A stretch of 53,077 nt of DNA from an uncultured Clostridia bacterium (GTDB lineage Bacteria > Bacillota > Clostridia > UBA1381): contig CANQIP010000009.1 in assembly GCA_947623955.1 (NCBI GenBank), positions 1 to 53,077 of the forward strand, in the 5' to 3' direction. Shown one piece after another: positions 24,331-33,897 of this stretch. A model generated the notes under the pieces. That model ran no database searches. It saw only the letters and a program-made list of their open reading frames with translations, and was not told where the DNA came from. Each line of letters begins with the position of its first letter. Position 1 is the stretch's first letter. A program made the translations under genes and the position numbers.

Positions 24331-24929
24331 GTGAAAATTTGGACGTAAAGGAAATCATAAAGGTGGGCGCGATACTGTTTGTGATAACCGCGCTCGCGGC
24401 GGCTCTTCTGGGATTTGTAAACGCGAAAACCGCGCCGCTTATAGCCGAAAACAACGTCAAAAAGGAGCAGACGGCTCTCAAAGCCGTAATGCCCGACGCG
24501 GCTGACTTTAAAGAAATTGAACTCACTCCCGAACTGAAAAACGCCGAGGACGGCAGGGGAGAGATAACAAAGGCTTACACCGCCCTCGACCAAAGCGGCA
24601 GAGTTACGGGCGCGTGCGTCATAACCGAAACGAGCGGCTACGACATCGGCATACAGACCGTAACCGGCGTAAAAGAGGACAAGACGGTCGCGGGCGTTGA
24701 AATCATTTCGCTTAACGAAACGCCCGGTCTCGGCGCGAAGGCGACCGACGCGTCGTTCCGCGATCAGTACGCGGGCAAGAGCGCGGGAATAGGCGTTTCA
24801 AAATCGGGCGCGACCGCCACCGACATACAGGCGATTTCCGGCGCGACGCTTACCTCGAAGGGCGTTACGAACGGAGTAAACATCGCGCTTGACGCGGCGG
24901 AGATAATACTGGAAGGGGGTAACGGATAA
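24327..24929 (+). CDS. rnfG: Rnf complex FMN-binding subunit RnfG
   Basis: Membrane-anchored extracytoplasmic flavoprotein subunit: one N-terminal TM helix (about residues 12-30), then an FMN-binding domain. The flavinylation motif SGAT occurs in ISGATLTSKGV (near residue 172), where the threonine would receive FMN from an ApbE transferase. No apbE gene is in the window. GETPGLGAK-like sequence (NETPGLGAKA near 130) is also conserved. 200 residues; start overlaps rnfD and the stop overlaps the rnfE start by 1 bp. Confidence 0.95.
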   Translation: MSENLDVKEIIKVGAILFVITALAAALLGFVNAKTAPLIAENNVKKEQTALKAVMPDAADFKEIELTPELKNAEDGRGEITKAYTALDQSGRVTGACVITETSGYDIGIQTVTGVKEDKTVAGVEIISLNETPGLGAKATDASFRDQYAGKSAGIGVSKSGATATDIQAISGATLTSKGVTNGVNIALDAAEIILEGGNG

Positions 24930-25555
24930 TGGCTGACGAAAACAAGAAAACGGCGGTGTCCGTATTCAAAAACGGACTGTTTACCGAAAACCCGACATTT
25001 ATGCAGCTGCTCGGCATGTGTCCGACGCTCGCCGTCACAACAAGCCTTCAAAACGGCTTGGGAATGGGCTTGTCGGCAACGGCTGTCCTTATCTGCTCGA
25101 ACCTTCTCATATCGCTTTTGAGAAAGATAATTCCCGACAAGGTGAGAATAGCGGCGTACATAGTAATTATAGCGGCGTTCGTAACATTGATAGATATGTC
25201 GCTGCAGGCGTTTATGCCCGACCTTGCGTCGTCGCTCGGTCTTTTTATACCGCTTATCGTCGTAAACTGCATAATCCTTGCGCGCGCGGAGGCGTTCGCG
25301 TCGAAGAACGGGCCGTGGCACAGCGCGGTTGACGGTTTCGGTATGGGACTGGGCTTTACGGGCGCTTTGTGCATCATATCCGCGATACGCGAAATACTCG
25401 GCGCGGGCACGATATGGGGAATAACGCTCTACGGCACGCACGTGCAGCCGGCGACGATAATGATAATGGCTCCGGGCGGATTTATCGTGCTCGGACTGCT
25501 TATCGGAACGATAAACTTCATCGTGAAAAAAACAAAGAAGGGGGCGGATAAATAA
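24929..25555 (+). CDS. rnfE: Rnf complex membrane subunit RnfE
   Basis: A 208-residue polytopic subunit with about six hydrophobic helices and the NqrD/RnfE family N-terminus [17 protein letters not shown] (near residue 17). It carries a conserved cysteine thought to share an intramembrane iron-sulfur centre with RnfA. Stop and start codons overlap by 1 bp with both neighbours. Confidence 0.94.
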   Translation: MADENKKTAVSVFKNGLFTENPTFMQLLGMCPTLAVTTSLQNGLGMGLSATAVLICSNLLISLLRKIIPDKVRIAAYIVIIAAFVTLIDMSLQAFMPDLASSLGLFIPLIVVNCIILARAEAFASKNGPWHSAVDGFGMGLGFTGALCIISAIREILGAGTIWGITLYGTHVQPATIMIMAPGGFIVLGLLIGTINFIVKKTKKGADK

Positions 25556-26142
25556 TGGCTGTTCAGATTGTGTCTATACTTTTGTCCGCGCTCCTCACGG
25601 AAAACTTCGTAATGGTGAAATTCCTCGGAATATGCCCGTTCCTCGGAGTGTCGAAAAAGACGGAAACGGCGTTCGGCATGGGTATGGCTGTAACGTTCGT
25701 AATGGCTCTCGCCTCGGCGTTTACATGGCTCGCGAACAAGTTTCTGCTCATACCGTTCGGACTCGATTACCTGCAGACGATACTGTTTATATTGATTATC
25801 GCCGGACTTGTGCAGTTTGTGGAGATGTTTATAAAGAAGTCGCTGCCGTCGCTGTATAGCGCGCTCGGAATTTACCTTCCGCTTATAACGACAAACTGCG
25901 CGGTACTCGGCGTGACGCTGTTAAACGTGCAGAACTACGCGGACAGCTTTATATTCTCGCTGCTTAACGGAACGTTCTCGGCTCTCGGTTTCACGCTCGC
26001 GATAGTTTTAATGGCGGGTATAAGAGAGTATCTCGACGAGGACGCGGTGCCGGAATGTTTCCGCGGTTTCCCGATAGCCCTTTTGACGGCGGGACTGATG
26101 TCGATAGCGTTTATGGGCTTTTCGGGCTTTTCAATCGGTTAA
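25555..26142 (+). CDS. rnfA: Rnf complex membrane subunit RnfA
   Basis: A 195-residue polytopic subunit, paralogous to RnfE in inverted topology. The N-terminal [20 protein letters not shown] and central [13 protein letters not shown] are family hallmarks with the conserved cysteines. It directly follows rnfE and precedes rnfB by 46 bp. Confidence 0.95.
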   Translation: MAVQIVSILLSALLTENFVMVKFLGICPFLGVSKKTETAFGMGMAVTFVMALASAFTWLANKFLLIPFGLDYLQTILFILIIAGLVQFVEMFIKKSLPSLYSALGIYLPLITTNCAVLGVTLLNVQNYADSFIFSLLNGTFSALGFTLAIVLMAGIREYLDEDAVPECFRGFPIALLTAGLMSIAFMGFSGFSIG

Positions 26143-26188
26143 ATCGGAAATGAATTGCAAAACGCAATTTGTGTAATGGAGGAATAAG

Positions 26189-27028
26189 ATGAACACAGCA
26201 AATATAATTTCCGCGGTATGCGTGGTCGGCGGAACGGGTCTTTTGTTCGGACTTCTTCTCGCGTTTGCCGCGCACATATTCGCCGTTAAAAAGGACGAGC
26301 GTGCGGAGCGTATCACCGAAGTGCTGCCGGGCGCGAACTGCGGCTCGTGCGGCTACGCGGGCTGCTCGGCCTACGCGGAGGCGGTCGTAAACGAAGGCGC
26401 GCCGGTAAACGCCTGCACCGTCGGTAAAGCGCCCGTGGCGCAGAAGATAGCCGATATAATGGGCGTCGAGGCGGGCGAGGTACAGGAGGTCGTCGCGCGC
26501 GTAATGTGCGCCGGCGATAAAGCGTCCGTGGTGTACAAATTTGATTACAAGGGAATAAAAGACTGCGCCGCGGCGGCAAAATTTGCCGGAGGCGCAAAAA
26601 AATGCGAAAGCGGCTGTCTCGGTCTCGGTCACTGCGCGAACGTATGTCCGTTCGGCGCAATCAAGATTAAAAACGGCGTCGCGGTCGTTGACGACACGCT
26701 TTGTCAGGCGTGCGGCAAGTGTATAAAGGAATGTCCGAAACATATTATAAAGCTCGTGCCGAAAAATCAGCGTCACTGGGTTCTTTGCTCAAATCCCGAA
26801 ATGGGAAAATTTGTCAATCAATACTGCAAAAAGGGTTGCATCGGCTGTAAATTATGCGAAAAAGAGTGTCATTTTGACGCTATACATGTGGTGGACAATC
26901 ATGCTATAATAGATTACGACAAATGCAAAAACTGCGGCTTGTGCGCGAAGAAGTGTCCGCGCGGCGTTATAATGTCCGTGCCGCGTGAAAACGGCGCAAA
27001 AACGCAGGTTGTAACAACGGCTAACTAA
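26189..27028 (+). CDS. rnfB: Rnf complex ferredoxin-type subunit RnfB
   Basis: Entry point for electrons from reduced ferredoxin. It has one N-terminal membrane helix (about residues 4-28), then the RnfB-specific cluster site NCGSCGYAGCSAY (near residue 50) and four [4Fe-4S] motifs: CLGLGHCANVCP, CQACGKCIKECP, CIGCKLCEKEC and CKNCGLCAKKCP. 279 residues. Last of the six rnf genes in the clostridial order C-D-G-E-A-B. A small 7-bp hairpin without a T tract follows (27025-27046), so read-through into hydC is possible. Confidence 0.95.
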   Translation: MNTANIISAVCVVGGTGLLFGLLLAFAAHIFAVKKDERAERITEVLPGANCGSCGYAGCSAYAEAVVNEGAPVNACTVGKAPVAQKIADIMGVEAGEVQEVVARVMCAGDKASVVYKFDYKGIKDCAAAAKFAGGAKKCESGCLGLGHCANVCPFGAIKIKNGVAVVDDTLCQACGKCIKECPKHIIKLVPKNQRHWVLCSNPEMGKFVNQYCKKGCIGCKLCEKECHFDAIHVVDNHAIIDYDKCKNCGLCAKKCPRGVIMSVPRENGAKTQVVTTAN

Positions 27029-27105
27029 AGTTGTTTGTGACTTTAGCATAACATACATACAAAAAACTATATCAATTCGACAAAAATAAATTACCATATA
27101 GAAAA

Positions 27106-27134
27106 TTGTCTTGCGGTATGATACAATATATATT
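27106..27134 (+). promoter_or_regulatory. Possible promoter of the hydrogenase genes
   Basis: Two overlapping candidates: TTGTCT (27106) -17- TATATT (27129), and an extended TGATACAAT at 27120-27128 without a good -35. Neither is decisive. Confidence 0.4.
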
Positions 27135-27223
27135 GCGGTTGATTGTTAAATAATTATCAATTCAACGCGCAAAAATTAAAGATGTTGATTTTGTATAACA
27201 ATAATATATATGGAGGTTACAAA

Positions 27224-27718
27224 ATGGCTGAGAAGAAACAGACCGTTCCTTTCTCGGGAACAAAGGAGCAGGAAGAAAAGCTTATGCAGGTCATAGCCGA
27301 GCACAGAGACGACCCCGGCGCGACAATGCCGCTTTTGCAGAAGGCTCAGGAGATTTACGGCTATCTTCCGAGAGAAGTTCTTAAAAAAATCTCGGACGAG
27401 ACGATGATACCGCTTGAAAAGCTCTACGGCGTAGCGACGTTCTATTCGCAGTTCTCGCTGAACCCGAAGGGCAAGTACAGAATAAGCGTTTGTCTCGGTA
27501 CGGCATGCTACGTAAAGGGCAGCGGCGACATTTACAACGCGCTTACCGAAAAGCTCAACATATCGGGCGGCGAATGTACGCCGGACGGAAAATTCTCGCT
27601 TGACGCGTGCCGCTGCGTGGGCGCGTGCGGACTTGCGCCGGTAATGCTTGTAAACGACGAGGTATACGGCAGACTTACCGTTGACGATGTTGACGATATT
27701 CTTGCCAAGTATGAATAA
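27224..27718 (+). CDS. hydC: Bifurcating [FeFe] hydrogenase subunit HydC (NuoE-like)
   Basis: A 164-residue thioredoxin-like [2Fe-2S] protein. The four cysteine ligands appear in CLGTACYVKG and CRCVGACGLAPVM. It passes electrons between the NADH site in HydB and the rest of the complex. ATG 27224 has GGAGG about 8 nt upstream; the upstream frame to 27143 lacks support. HydB starts 11 bp downstream. Confidence 0.92.
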   Translation: MAEKKQTVPFSGTKEQEEKLMQVIAEHRDDPGATMPLLQKAQEIYGYLPREVLKKISDETMIPLEKLYGVATFYSQFSLNPKGKYRISVCLGTACYVKGSGDIYNALTEKLNISGGECTPDGKFSLDACRCVGACGLAPVMLVNDEVYGRLTVDDVDDILAKYE

Positions 27719-27729
27719 GGAGGCGCGGT

Positions 27730-29568
27730 ATGATTACGATTGAACAGTTAAAGGAAATAAAGGAAAAAGCGCAGCAAACCACATCGAAACGCCGCGTTCA
27801 CGTGTGCGGCGGTACGGGCTGCACATCCTCGGGAAGTCCCGCGCTTATCGCGAAACTCGAGGAGGAAATAAAGAAAAACGGACTTGAAAATGAGGTTGAA
27901 ATCGTAAAGACCGGCTGTTTCGGACTTTGCGCTTTGGGACCGATTATGATAGTACACCCGGAAAATCTGTTCTACTCCATGGTAAAGGAGGAGGACATTC
28001 CGAGAATAGTCGAGGAGCATTTAAAGAACGGCAACCCCGTTAAAGAACTGCTCTACGACGAAACGACGAAAGCCGACCACATACTTCCGCTTGAAGAAAC
28101 GAATTTCTATAAGAAACAGCACAGAGTCGCGCTGCGCAACTGCGGCGAGATAAGTCCGGAGCATATCGAGCATTACATAGGCAAGGGCGGTTACGAGGCT
28201 CTTGCGAAGGTACTGACCGAGATGACGCCGGAGGAAGTAATACAGACGATTTACGACAGCGGACTTCGCGGACGCGGCGGCGCGGGTTTCCCGACGGGAC
28301 TTAAATGGCGTTTCGCTGCTGCGAACGACGCGGATCAGAAGTACGTGTGCTGTAACGCCGACGAGGGCGACCCCGGCGCGTTCATGGATCGTTCGGTGCT
28401 TGAAGGCGACCCGCACGTCGTACTGGAGGCTATGGCAATCGCCGGTTACGCGATAGGTGCGACGCAGGGTTATATCTACGTCCGCGCCGAGTACCCGATA
28501 GCCGTTGAAAGACTGCAGATCGCAATCGGACAGGCGAGGGAGCTCGGACTTTTGGGCGACAATATTTTCGGTACGGGCTTTAAGTTTGACATCGAACTCC
28601 GTCTCGGCGCGGGCGCGTTCGTCTGCGGCGAGGAAACGGCGCTTATGACCTCGATAGAGGGTAACAGAGGCGAGCCGCGTTCACGCCCGCCGTTCCCCGC
28701 GCTTAAAGGTCTGTTCCAAAAGCCGACAATACTCAACAACGTTGAAACGTACGCGAACGTTCCGCAAATCATTATGAACGGCGCGGACTGGTTCGCGTCG
28801 ATGGGTACGGAGAAGTCGAAGGGTACGAAGGTATTCGCGCTCGGCGGTAAAATCAACAACACAGGTCTTGTAGAAGTGCCTATGGGTACGACGCTGCGCG
28901 AGGTCGTTGAAGAAATCGGCGGCGGCGTGCCGAACGGCAAGAAGTTCAAGGCGGCACAGACCGGCGGCCCGTCCGGCGGCTGTATACCGGCTGAGCATCT
29001 CGACATTCCGATCGACTTCGACAACCTCACCGCGATAGGCTCTATGATGGGCAGCGGCGGACTTATCGTAATGGACGAGGACACCTGTATGGTCGACATA
29101 GCCAAATTCTTCCTCGAATTTACCGTTGACGAAAGCTGCGGCAAATGTACGCCGTGCCGTGTCGGTACGAGAAGAATGCTTGAAATCCTCACGAAGATAA
29201 CGAAAGGTCAGGCGACGATGGACGACCTTGACAAGCTGGAGGAGCTGTGCGAACATCTGCACTCAAACTCGCTCTGCGCTCTCGGTCAGACCGCGCCGAA
29301 CCCCGTAATATCGACGCTCAAATATTTCCGCGACGAGTACATAGCCCATATCGTGGACAAGAAGTGTCCGGCGGGCGTATGTAAAGACCTTCTCCAATAC
29401 AAGATTGACGAGGAGAAGTGTAAGGGCTGTACGCTCTGCGCGAGGAACTGCCCTGTCGGAGCAATTTCCGGCACAGTCAAGGAGCCGCACACTATAGATC
29501 CCGAAAAGTGTATAAAGTGCGGCGCATGTATGGAGAAATGCCGTTTTGGCGCTATATATAAGGAGTAA
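27730..29568 (+). CDS. hydB: Bifurcating [FeFe] hydrogenase subunit HydB (NuoF-like flavoprotein)
   Basis: FMN- and NAD(H)-binding subunit where electron bifurcation is thought to occur. Domains in order: an N-terminal [2Fe-2S] thioredoxin-like domain (CGGTGCTSSGS and CFGLCALGP, residues 25-75), the NuoF flavin domain (GLRGRGGAGFPTGLKW near 178, VCGEETALM near 298), the N3-type [4Fe-4S] site ESCGKCTPCRVGTRR near 475, and two C-terminal [4Fe-4S] motifs (CKGCTLCARNCP and CIKCGACMEKC). The 612-residue length suits HydB rather than NuoF. Confidence 0.94.
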   Translation: MITIEQLKEIKEKAQQTTSKRRVHVCGGTGCTSSGSPALIAKLEEEIKKNGLENEVEIVKTGCFGLCALGPIMIVHPENLFYSMVKEEDIPRIVEEHLKNGNPVKELLYDETTKADHILPLEETNFYKKQHRVALRNCGEISPEHIEHYIGKGGYEALAKVLTEMTPEEVIQTIYDSGLRGRGGAGFPTGLKWRFAAANDADQKYVCCNADEGDPGAFMDRSVLEGDPHVVLEAMAIAGYAIGATQGYIYVRAEYPIAVERLQIAIGQARELGLLGDNIFGTGFKFDIELRLGAGAFVCGEETALMTSIEGNRGEPRSRPPFPALKGLFQKPTILNNVETYANVPQIIMNGADWFASMGTEKSKGTKVFALGGKINNTGLVEVPMGTTLREVVEEIGGGVPNGKKFKAAQTGGPSGGCIPAEHLDIPIDFDNLTAIGSMMGSGGLIVMDEDTCMVDIAKFFLEFTVDESCGKCTPCRVGTRRMLEILTKITKGQATMDDLDKLEELCEHLHSNSLCALGQTAPNPVISTLKYFRDEYIAHIVDKKCPAGVCKDLLQYKIDEEKCKGCTLCARNCPVGAISGTVKEPHTIDPEKCIKCGACMEKCRFGAIYKE

Positions 29569-29583
29569 GAAGGAGAGAGGACA

Positions 29584-31326
29584 ATGGCTAATATCAATCT
29601 TAAAATAAACGGTTTAGATGTCAGCGCTCCCGAAGGCTCGACGGTTCTGGAGGCTGCAAGACACGCGGGAATAAAAATTCCGACGCTGTGTTATCTTAAA
29701 GAAATAAACGAAATAGGCGCGTGCCGTATGTGCGTCGTCGAGGTAAAGGGCGCGAGAAATCTCGTCGCCGCGTGCGTGTACCCGATAACGGAGGGTATGG
29801 AGGTGTTCACAAACACACCGAAACTTATCGAGTCGAGAAAGAGAACGCTCCAGCTTCTTCTTTCAAACCACGAAAAGAAGTGTCTTTCCTGCGTAAGGAG
29901 TGGAAAGTGCGAGCTGCAGGAGCTTTGCACGGAGTACGGCGTCGAGGACGAAAACTACTTCGCGGGCGAACAGCAGCACTTTGAGCCGGACACAAGCGCG
30001 CCGCATATGGTTCGCGACAATAACAAATGTATACTCTGCCGCCGCTGCGTCGCGGTGTGCGAGAAAGTTCAGGGCGTCGCCGTAATAGGGCCGAATAACC
30101 GCGGCTTTGCGACGTCGATAGGCTGCGCGTTCGAGTCCGACCTTGCCGACACAAGCTGCGTAAACTGCGGTCAGTGTATCGCGGCGTGTCCTGTGGGCGC
30201 GCTGTACGAAAAGGATAATACCGACGACGTTCTCGCTGCTATAAACGACAGCGAAAAGCATGTCGTTGTACAGACCGCTCCGGCTGTACGCGCCGCGCTC
30301 GGCGAGGAATTCGGTTACCCGATGGGCACGGACGTTGAGGGCAAAATGGCTGCCGCGCTTAGGAGAATAGGCTTTGACAAGGTGTTTGACACAAACTTCG
30401 GCGCAGACCTCACAATCATGGAGGAGGCGAACGAGTTTATAGAGAGAGTGCAAAACGGCGGCGTGCTGCCGATGATAACGTCATGCTCGCCCGGCTGGGT
30501 AAAGTACTGCGAGCATTACTATCCCGACCAGCTTTCGCACCTTTCAAGCTGCAAATCGCCACAGCAGATGTTCGGCGCGGTGACAAAGACGTACTACGCG
30601 GAAAAAATGGGTATCGACCCGAAGAATATAGTATGCGTGAGCGTTATGCCGTGTACGGCGAAAAAGTTTGAAATAAACAGAGACGACCAGGACGCGGCGG
30701 GTATGCCCGACGTTGACATTTCAATCACAACACGCGAGCTTGCGCGTCTTATCCGCAAGTGCGGCATCGACTTTAACATTCTGCCCGACGAGAGCTTTGA
30801 CGACCCGCTTGGCGAGAGCAGCGGCGCGGGCGTAATATTCGGCGCGACGGGCGGCGTTATGGAAGCCGCGCTCCGCACGGCTGTGGAAAAGCTGACGGGC
30901 GAGGAACTTCAAAAGCTTGACTTTACCGAGGTTCGCGGCACGGACGGCATAAAGGAAGCGACCTACACCGTCGGCGGCAAGGAGGTAAAGGTTGCCGTTG
31001 CGTCGGGACTTAACAACGCGCGCGTGATTATGGATAAAATCCGCGCCGGCGAGGCAGACTATCACTTTGTCGAGATAATGTGCTGCGAGGGCGGATGCGT
31101 AAACGGCGGCGGTCAGCCGCAGGTACACGCGGACGTAAGGAACTTTACGGACGTTAAGGCGCTCCGCGCGAAAGCGCTCTACAACAACGACACGGCTAAG
31201 ACGATAAGAAAGTCGCACGAGAACCCCTCGATCAAGAAACTGTACGAGGAATATCTCGGCGAACCGGGAAGTGAAAAGGCTCACCACCTGCTACACACGT
31301 CTTACGTGGAGAGAACGATAAACTGA
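29584..31326 (+). CDS. hydA: Catalytic [FeFe] hydrogenase subunit HydA
   Basis: Makes or oxidises H2 at the H-cluster. N-terminal [2Fe-2S] domain (CYLKEINEIGACRMC, with C64), a His-ligated [4Fe-4S] region (HEKKCLSCVRSGKCELQ near 96), two ferredoxin-type motifs (CILCRRCVAVC near 149, CVNCGQCIAACP near 192), then H-cluster motifs TSCSPGW (299-305), MPCTAKKFE (355-363) and the CEGGCVNGGGQP block (501-512). All H-cluster cysteines are present. L1 has Ser where many enzymes have Cys (TSCCPxW). 580 residues. With HydB and HydC it forms the trimeric bifurcating type. Confidence 0.96.
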   Translation: MANINLKINGLDVSAPEGSTVLEAARHAGIKIPTLCYLKEINEIGACRMCVVEVKGARNLVAACVYPITEGMEVFTNTPKLIESRKRTLQLLLSNHEKKCLSCVRSGKCELQELCTEYGVEDENYFAGEQQHFEPDTSAPHMVRDNNKCILCRRCVAVCEKVQGVAVIGPNNRGFATSIGCAFESDLADTSCVNCGQCIAACPVGALYEKDNTDDVLAAINDSEKHVVVQTAPAVRAALGEEFGYPMGTDVEGKMAAALRRIGFDKVFDTNFGADLTIMEEANEFIERVQNGGVLPMITSCSPGWVKYCEHYYPDQLSHLSSCKSPQQMFGAVTKTYYAEKMGIDPKNIVCVSVMPCTAKKFEINRDDQDAAGMPDVDISITTRELARLIRKCGIDFNILPDESFDDPLGESSGAGVIFGATGGVMEAALRTAVEKLTGEELQKLDFTEVRGTDGIKEATYTVGGKEVKVAVASGLNNARVIMDKIRAGEADYHFVEIMCCEGGCVNGGGQPQVHADVRNFTDVKALRAKALYNNDTAKTIRKSHENPSIKKLYEEYLGEPGSEKAHHLLHTSYVERTIN

Positions 31327-31340
31327 TTTTAACCGAAAGC

Positions 31341-31371
31341 AAAGGGGCTTTGCCTAAAGCCCCTTGTTTTT
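31341..31371 (+). terminator. Terminator (or attenuator) between hydA and hydE
   Basis: AAGGGGCTTT pairs with AAAGCCCCTT around a short loop, followed by GTTTTT. It separates structural genes from maturases, so partial read-through may set their ratio. Confidence 0.85.
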
Positions 31372-31397
31372 GTATGGTACGCAAGGGAGTGGTAAGT

Positions 31398-32441
31398 GTG
31401 ACAACGGAAAATCTCATAGAAAAGCTGTCGGATACGCATACCCTCACGCTTGACGAGTACGCGTACCTCATAGAAAACCGCGACGAAAACGCGGCGCGTA
31501 TGCTTGCCGAAAGAGCGGTTAAAATACGTAAGGAGATTTACGGCAGCGCGGTTTTTGTGCGCGGACTTATCGAGGTAAGCAATATCTGCAAAAACGACTG
31601 CCTTTACTGCGGCATACGCAAAAGCAATTCTTCGTGCGACCGCTACAGATTAAGTGCGGACGAAATTCTTGACTGCGCCGATGAGGGGTACACGCTCGGC
31701 TTTCGCACATTCGTGCTGCAGGGCGGCGAGGACGGTTACTACACCGACGAGTTGCTTGAAAAAATCATAAAAAGCATAAAACGAAAATATCCCGACTGCG
31801 CGGTAACGCTGTCACTCGGCGAGAGAAGTCGTGAAAGCTACAAACGGCTGTTCGACGCGGGCGCGGACAGGTATCTCCTGCGCCACGAAACGGCTGACAG
31901 GGAGCATTACGAAAAGCTCCACCCAAGCGAAATGTCGTTTGAAAACCGTATGCGCTGCCTTAAAAATCTGCGCGAAATTGGTTATCAGGCCGGCTGCGGA
32001 TTTATGGTCGGTTCGCCGTACCAGACAGCGCGGACAATAGCCGAGGACTTAAAATTTATAGAGGAATTTAAGCCGGATATGTGCGGCATAGGGCCGTTCG
32101 TTCCGCACGGCGCGACTCCGTTCGCAAACGAAAAAGGCGGAACGGTTGAGCTTACGTGTTACCTTTTGTCGGTAATACGGCTCATTTACCCGCCTGTGCT
32201 TTTGCCGGCGACGACGGCTCTCGGCACAATTCACCCCATGGGGCGCGAAATGGGAATACAGTCGGGCGCGAACGTCGTAATGCCTAATTTGTCGCCGACG
32301 ACGGTACGGAAAAAGTATGAGCTTTACGACAACAAGATATGCACGGGCGAGGAAAGCGCGCAGTGCGTCGCGTGCTTAAAGCAAAGAATGAAATCAATCG
32401 GATACGAGATAGTTACGGACAGAGGAGACATAAGAAAATGA
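31398..32441 (+). CDS. hydE: [FeFe] hydrogenase maturase HydE (radical SAM)
   Basis: Radical SAM enzyme in assembly of the H-cluster dithiomethylamine bridge and diiron unit. The cluster motif is CKNDCLYCGI (CxxxCxxC, near residue 58). I place the start at GTG 31398, which has AAGGGAG 8 nt upstream and yields 347 residues, close to known HydE proteins. The longer frame from TTG 31350 would begin inside the terminator stem and is rejected. Its stop overlaps hydG by 4 bp (ATGA). Confidence 0.92.
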   Translation: MTTENLIEKLSDTHTLTLDEYAYLIENRDENAARMLAERAVKIRKEIYGSAVFVRGLIEVSNICKNDCLYCGIRKSNSSCDRYRLSADEILDCADEGYTLGFRTFVLQGGEDGYYTDELLEKIIKSIKRKYPDCAVTLSLGERSRESYKRLFDAGADRYLLRHETADREHYEKLHPSEMSFENRMRCLKNLREIGYQAGCGFMVGSPYQTARTIAEDLKFIEEFKPDMCGIGPFVPHGATPFANEKGGTVELTCYLLSVIRLIYPPVLLPATTALGTIHPMGREMGIQSGANVVMPNLSPTTVRKKYELYDNKICTGEESAQCVACLKQRMKSIGYEIVTDRGDIRK

Positions 32442-33889
32442 GAATAGAATACAACCCGAAGTCATACAAGGCGGAGGAATTTATAAACGACGAGGAGATC
32501 CGCGCGACGCTTGAATACGCCGAGGCGAACAAGAACAACGCGGAGCTTATAGACGAGATAATCGAGAAGGCGCGTCCCGTAAAAACCGAAAAGGGCTGCG
32601 TGTGCCGCGGTCTTACGCACCGCGAGGCGTCGGTTTTATTGGCGTGCGAGATACCCGAAAAGATAGAGAAGATTTACGCCGTCGCGGAGGAAATAAAGCT
32701 CGCGTTCTACGGCAACAGAATAGTCATATTCGCGCCGCTTTACCTTTCCAATTACTGCGTAAACGGCTGCCTGTATTGCCCGTACCACCAAAAGAACAAA
32801 ACGATACCGCGCAAAAAGCTGACGCAGGAGGAGGTCAGGGCGGAGGTTATCGCGCTGCAGGATATGGGACACAAGCGTCTTGCGATAGAGGCGGGCGAGG
32901 ATCCCGTAAACAACCCGATAGAGTACATTTTGGACTGCATTAAAACCATTTACAGTGTTCACCACAAAAACGGCGACATCCGCCGCGTGAACGTGAACAT
33001 CGCCGCGACGACCGTTGAAAATTACCGCAAGCTGAAGGATGCGGGCATAGGCACGTATATCCTGTTCCAGGAAACGTACCACAAGGAAAGCTATTTAAGA
33101 CTTCACCCGACGGGCCCCAAGCACGACTACGCGTACCATACCGAGGCTATGGACAGAGCGATGGAGGGCGGTATCGACGACGTGGGTCTGGGCGTACTGT
33201 TCGGGCTTGAAATGTACAAGTACGAGTTCGCAGGACTTATAATGCACGCGGAGCATCTCGAAGCCGTACACGGCGTAGGCCCGCACACTATAAGCGTGCC
33301 GCGCGTTAAGCACGCCGACGACATCGACCCCGACGAGTTCGACAACGGTATAGACGATGAAACATTCGCGAAAATCACGGCTTGCATACGTCTTGCCGTG
33401 CCGTACACGGGCATGATAATTTCGACGCGTGAAACGGAGGAGGTGCGCTCAAAGCTTTTGCGGCTCGGCATTTCACAGGTAAGCGGCGGCTCGCGCACGT
33501 CGGTAGGCGGTTACACCGAGGAGGAGCGTCCGCACGACACGGAGCAGTTCGACGTTTCCGACTGCCGTTCGCTTGACGAGGTCGTGAGGTGGCTTATGGA
33601 AAACGGACACATTCCGTCGTTCTGCACCGCCTGCTACCGCGAGGGACGTACCGGCGACCGTTTTATGTCGCTGTGCAAGAGCGGACAGATATTAAACTGC
33701 TGCCACCCCAACGCGCTTATGACGCTTACGGAGTACCTCGTTGACTACGCGTCCGAGGAAACGAAAAAGGTCGGCTACGCGCTTATCGAAAAGGAGCTTG
33801 ACCGCATACCGAACGACAAAGTACGCGAAATCGCGCGTAAAAATATAGACGATATACGCAACTCAAACAGACGCGATTTCAGATTTTAG
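32438..33889 (+). CDS. hydG: [FeFe] hydrogenase maturase HydG (radical SAM tyrosine lyase)
   Basis: Cleaves tyrosine to give the CO and cyanide ligands of the H-cluster. The N-terminal SAM cluster motif is CVNGCLYCPY (near residue 108); the C-terminal auxiliary cluster uses CTAC plus a distant cysteine in SLCKSG (near 395-420), the CX2CX22C arrangement of HydG rather than ThiH. ATG 32438 follows AGAGGAG and overlaps the hydE stop. 483 residues. Confidence 0.95.
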   Translation: MRIEYNPKSYKAEEFINDEEIRATLEYAEANKNNAELIDEIIEKARPVKTEKGCVCRGLTHREASVLLACEIPEKIEKIYAVAEEIKLAFYGNRIVIFAPLYLSNYCVNGCLYCPYHQKNKTIPRKKLTQEEVRAEVIALQDMGHKRLAIEAGEDPVNNPIEYILDCIKTIYSVHHKNGDIRRVNVNIAATTVENYRKLKDAGIGTYILFQETYHKESYLRLHPTGPKHDYAYHTEAMDRAMEGGIDDVGLGVLFGLEMYKYEFAGLIMHAEHLEAVHGVGPHTISVPRVKHADDIDPDEFDNGIDDETFAKITACIRLAVPYTGMIISTRETEEVRSKLLRLGISQVSGGSRTSVGGYTEEERPHDTEQFDVSDCRSLDEVVRWLMENGHIPSFCTACYREGRTGDRFMSLCKSGQILNCCHPNALMTLTEYLVDYASEETKKVGYALIEKELDRIPNDKVREIARKNIDDIRNSNRRDFRF

Positions 33890-33897
33890 GTGATAAT

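Noticed and set aside
26143-26188. A separate promoter or regulator site between rnfA and rnfB
   Set aside because: The gap is only 46 bp with a ribosome site and no -35/-10 pair.
31350-31397. A longer N-terminus for HydE starting at TTG 31350
   Set aside because: It would start within the terminator stem and adds residues absent from known HydE proteins; GTG 31398 has a well-spaced ribosome site.
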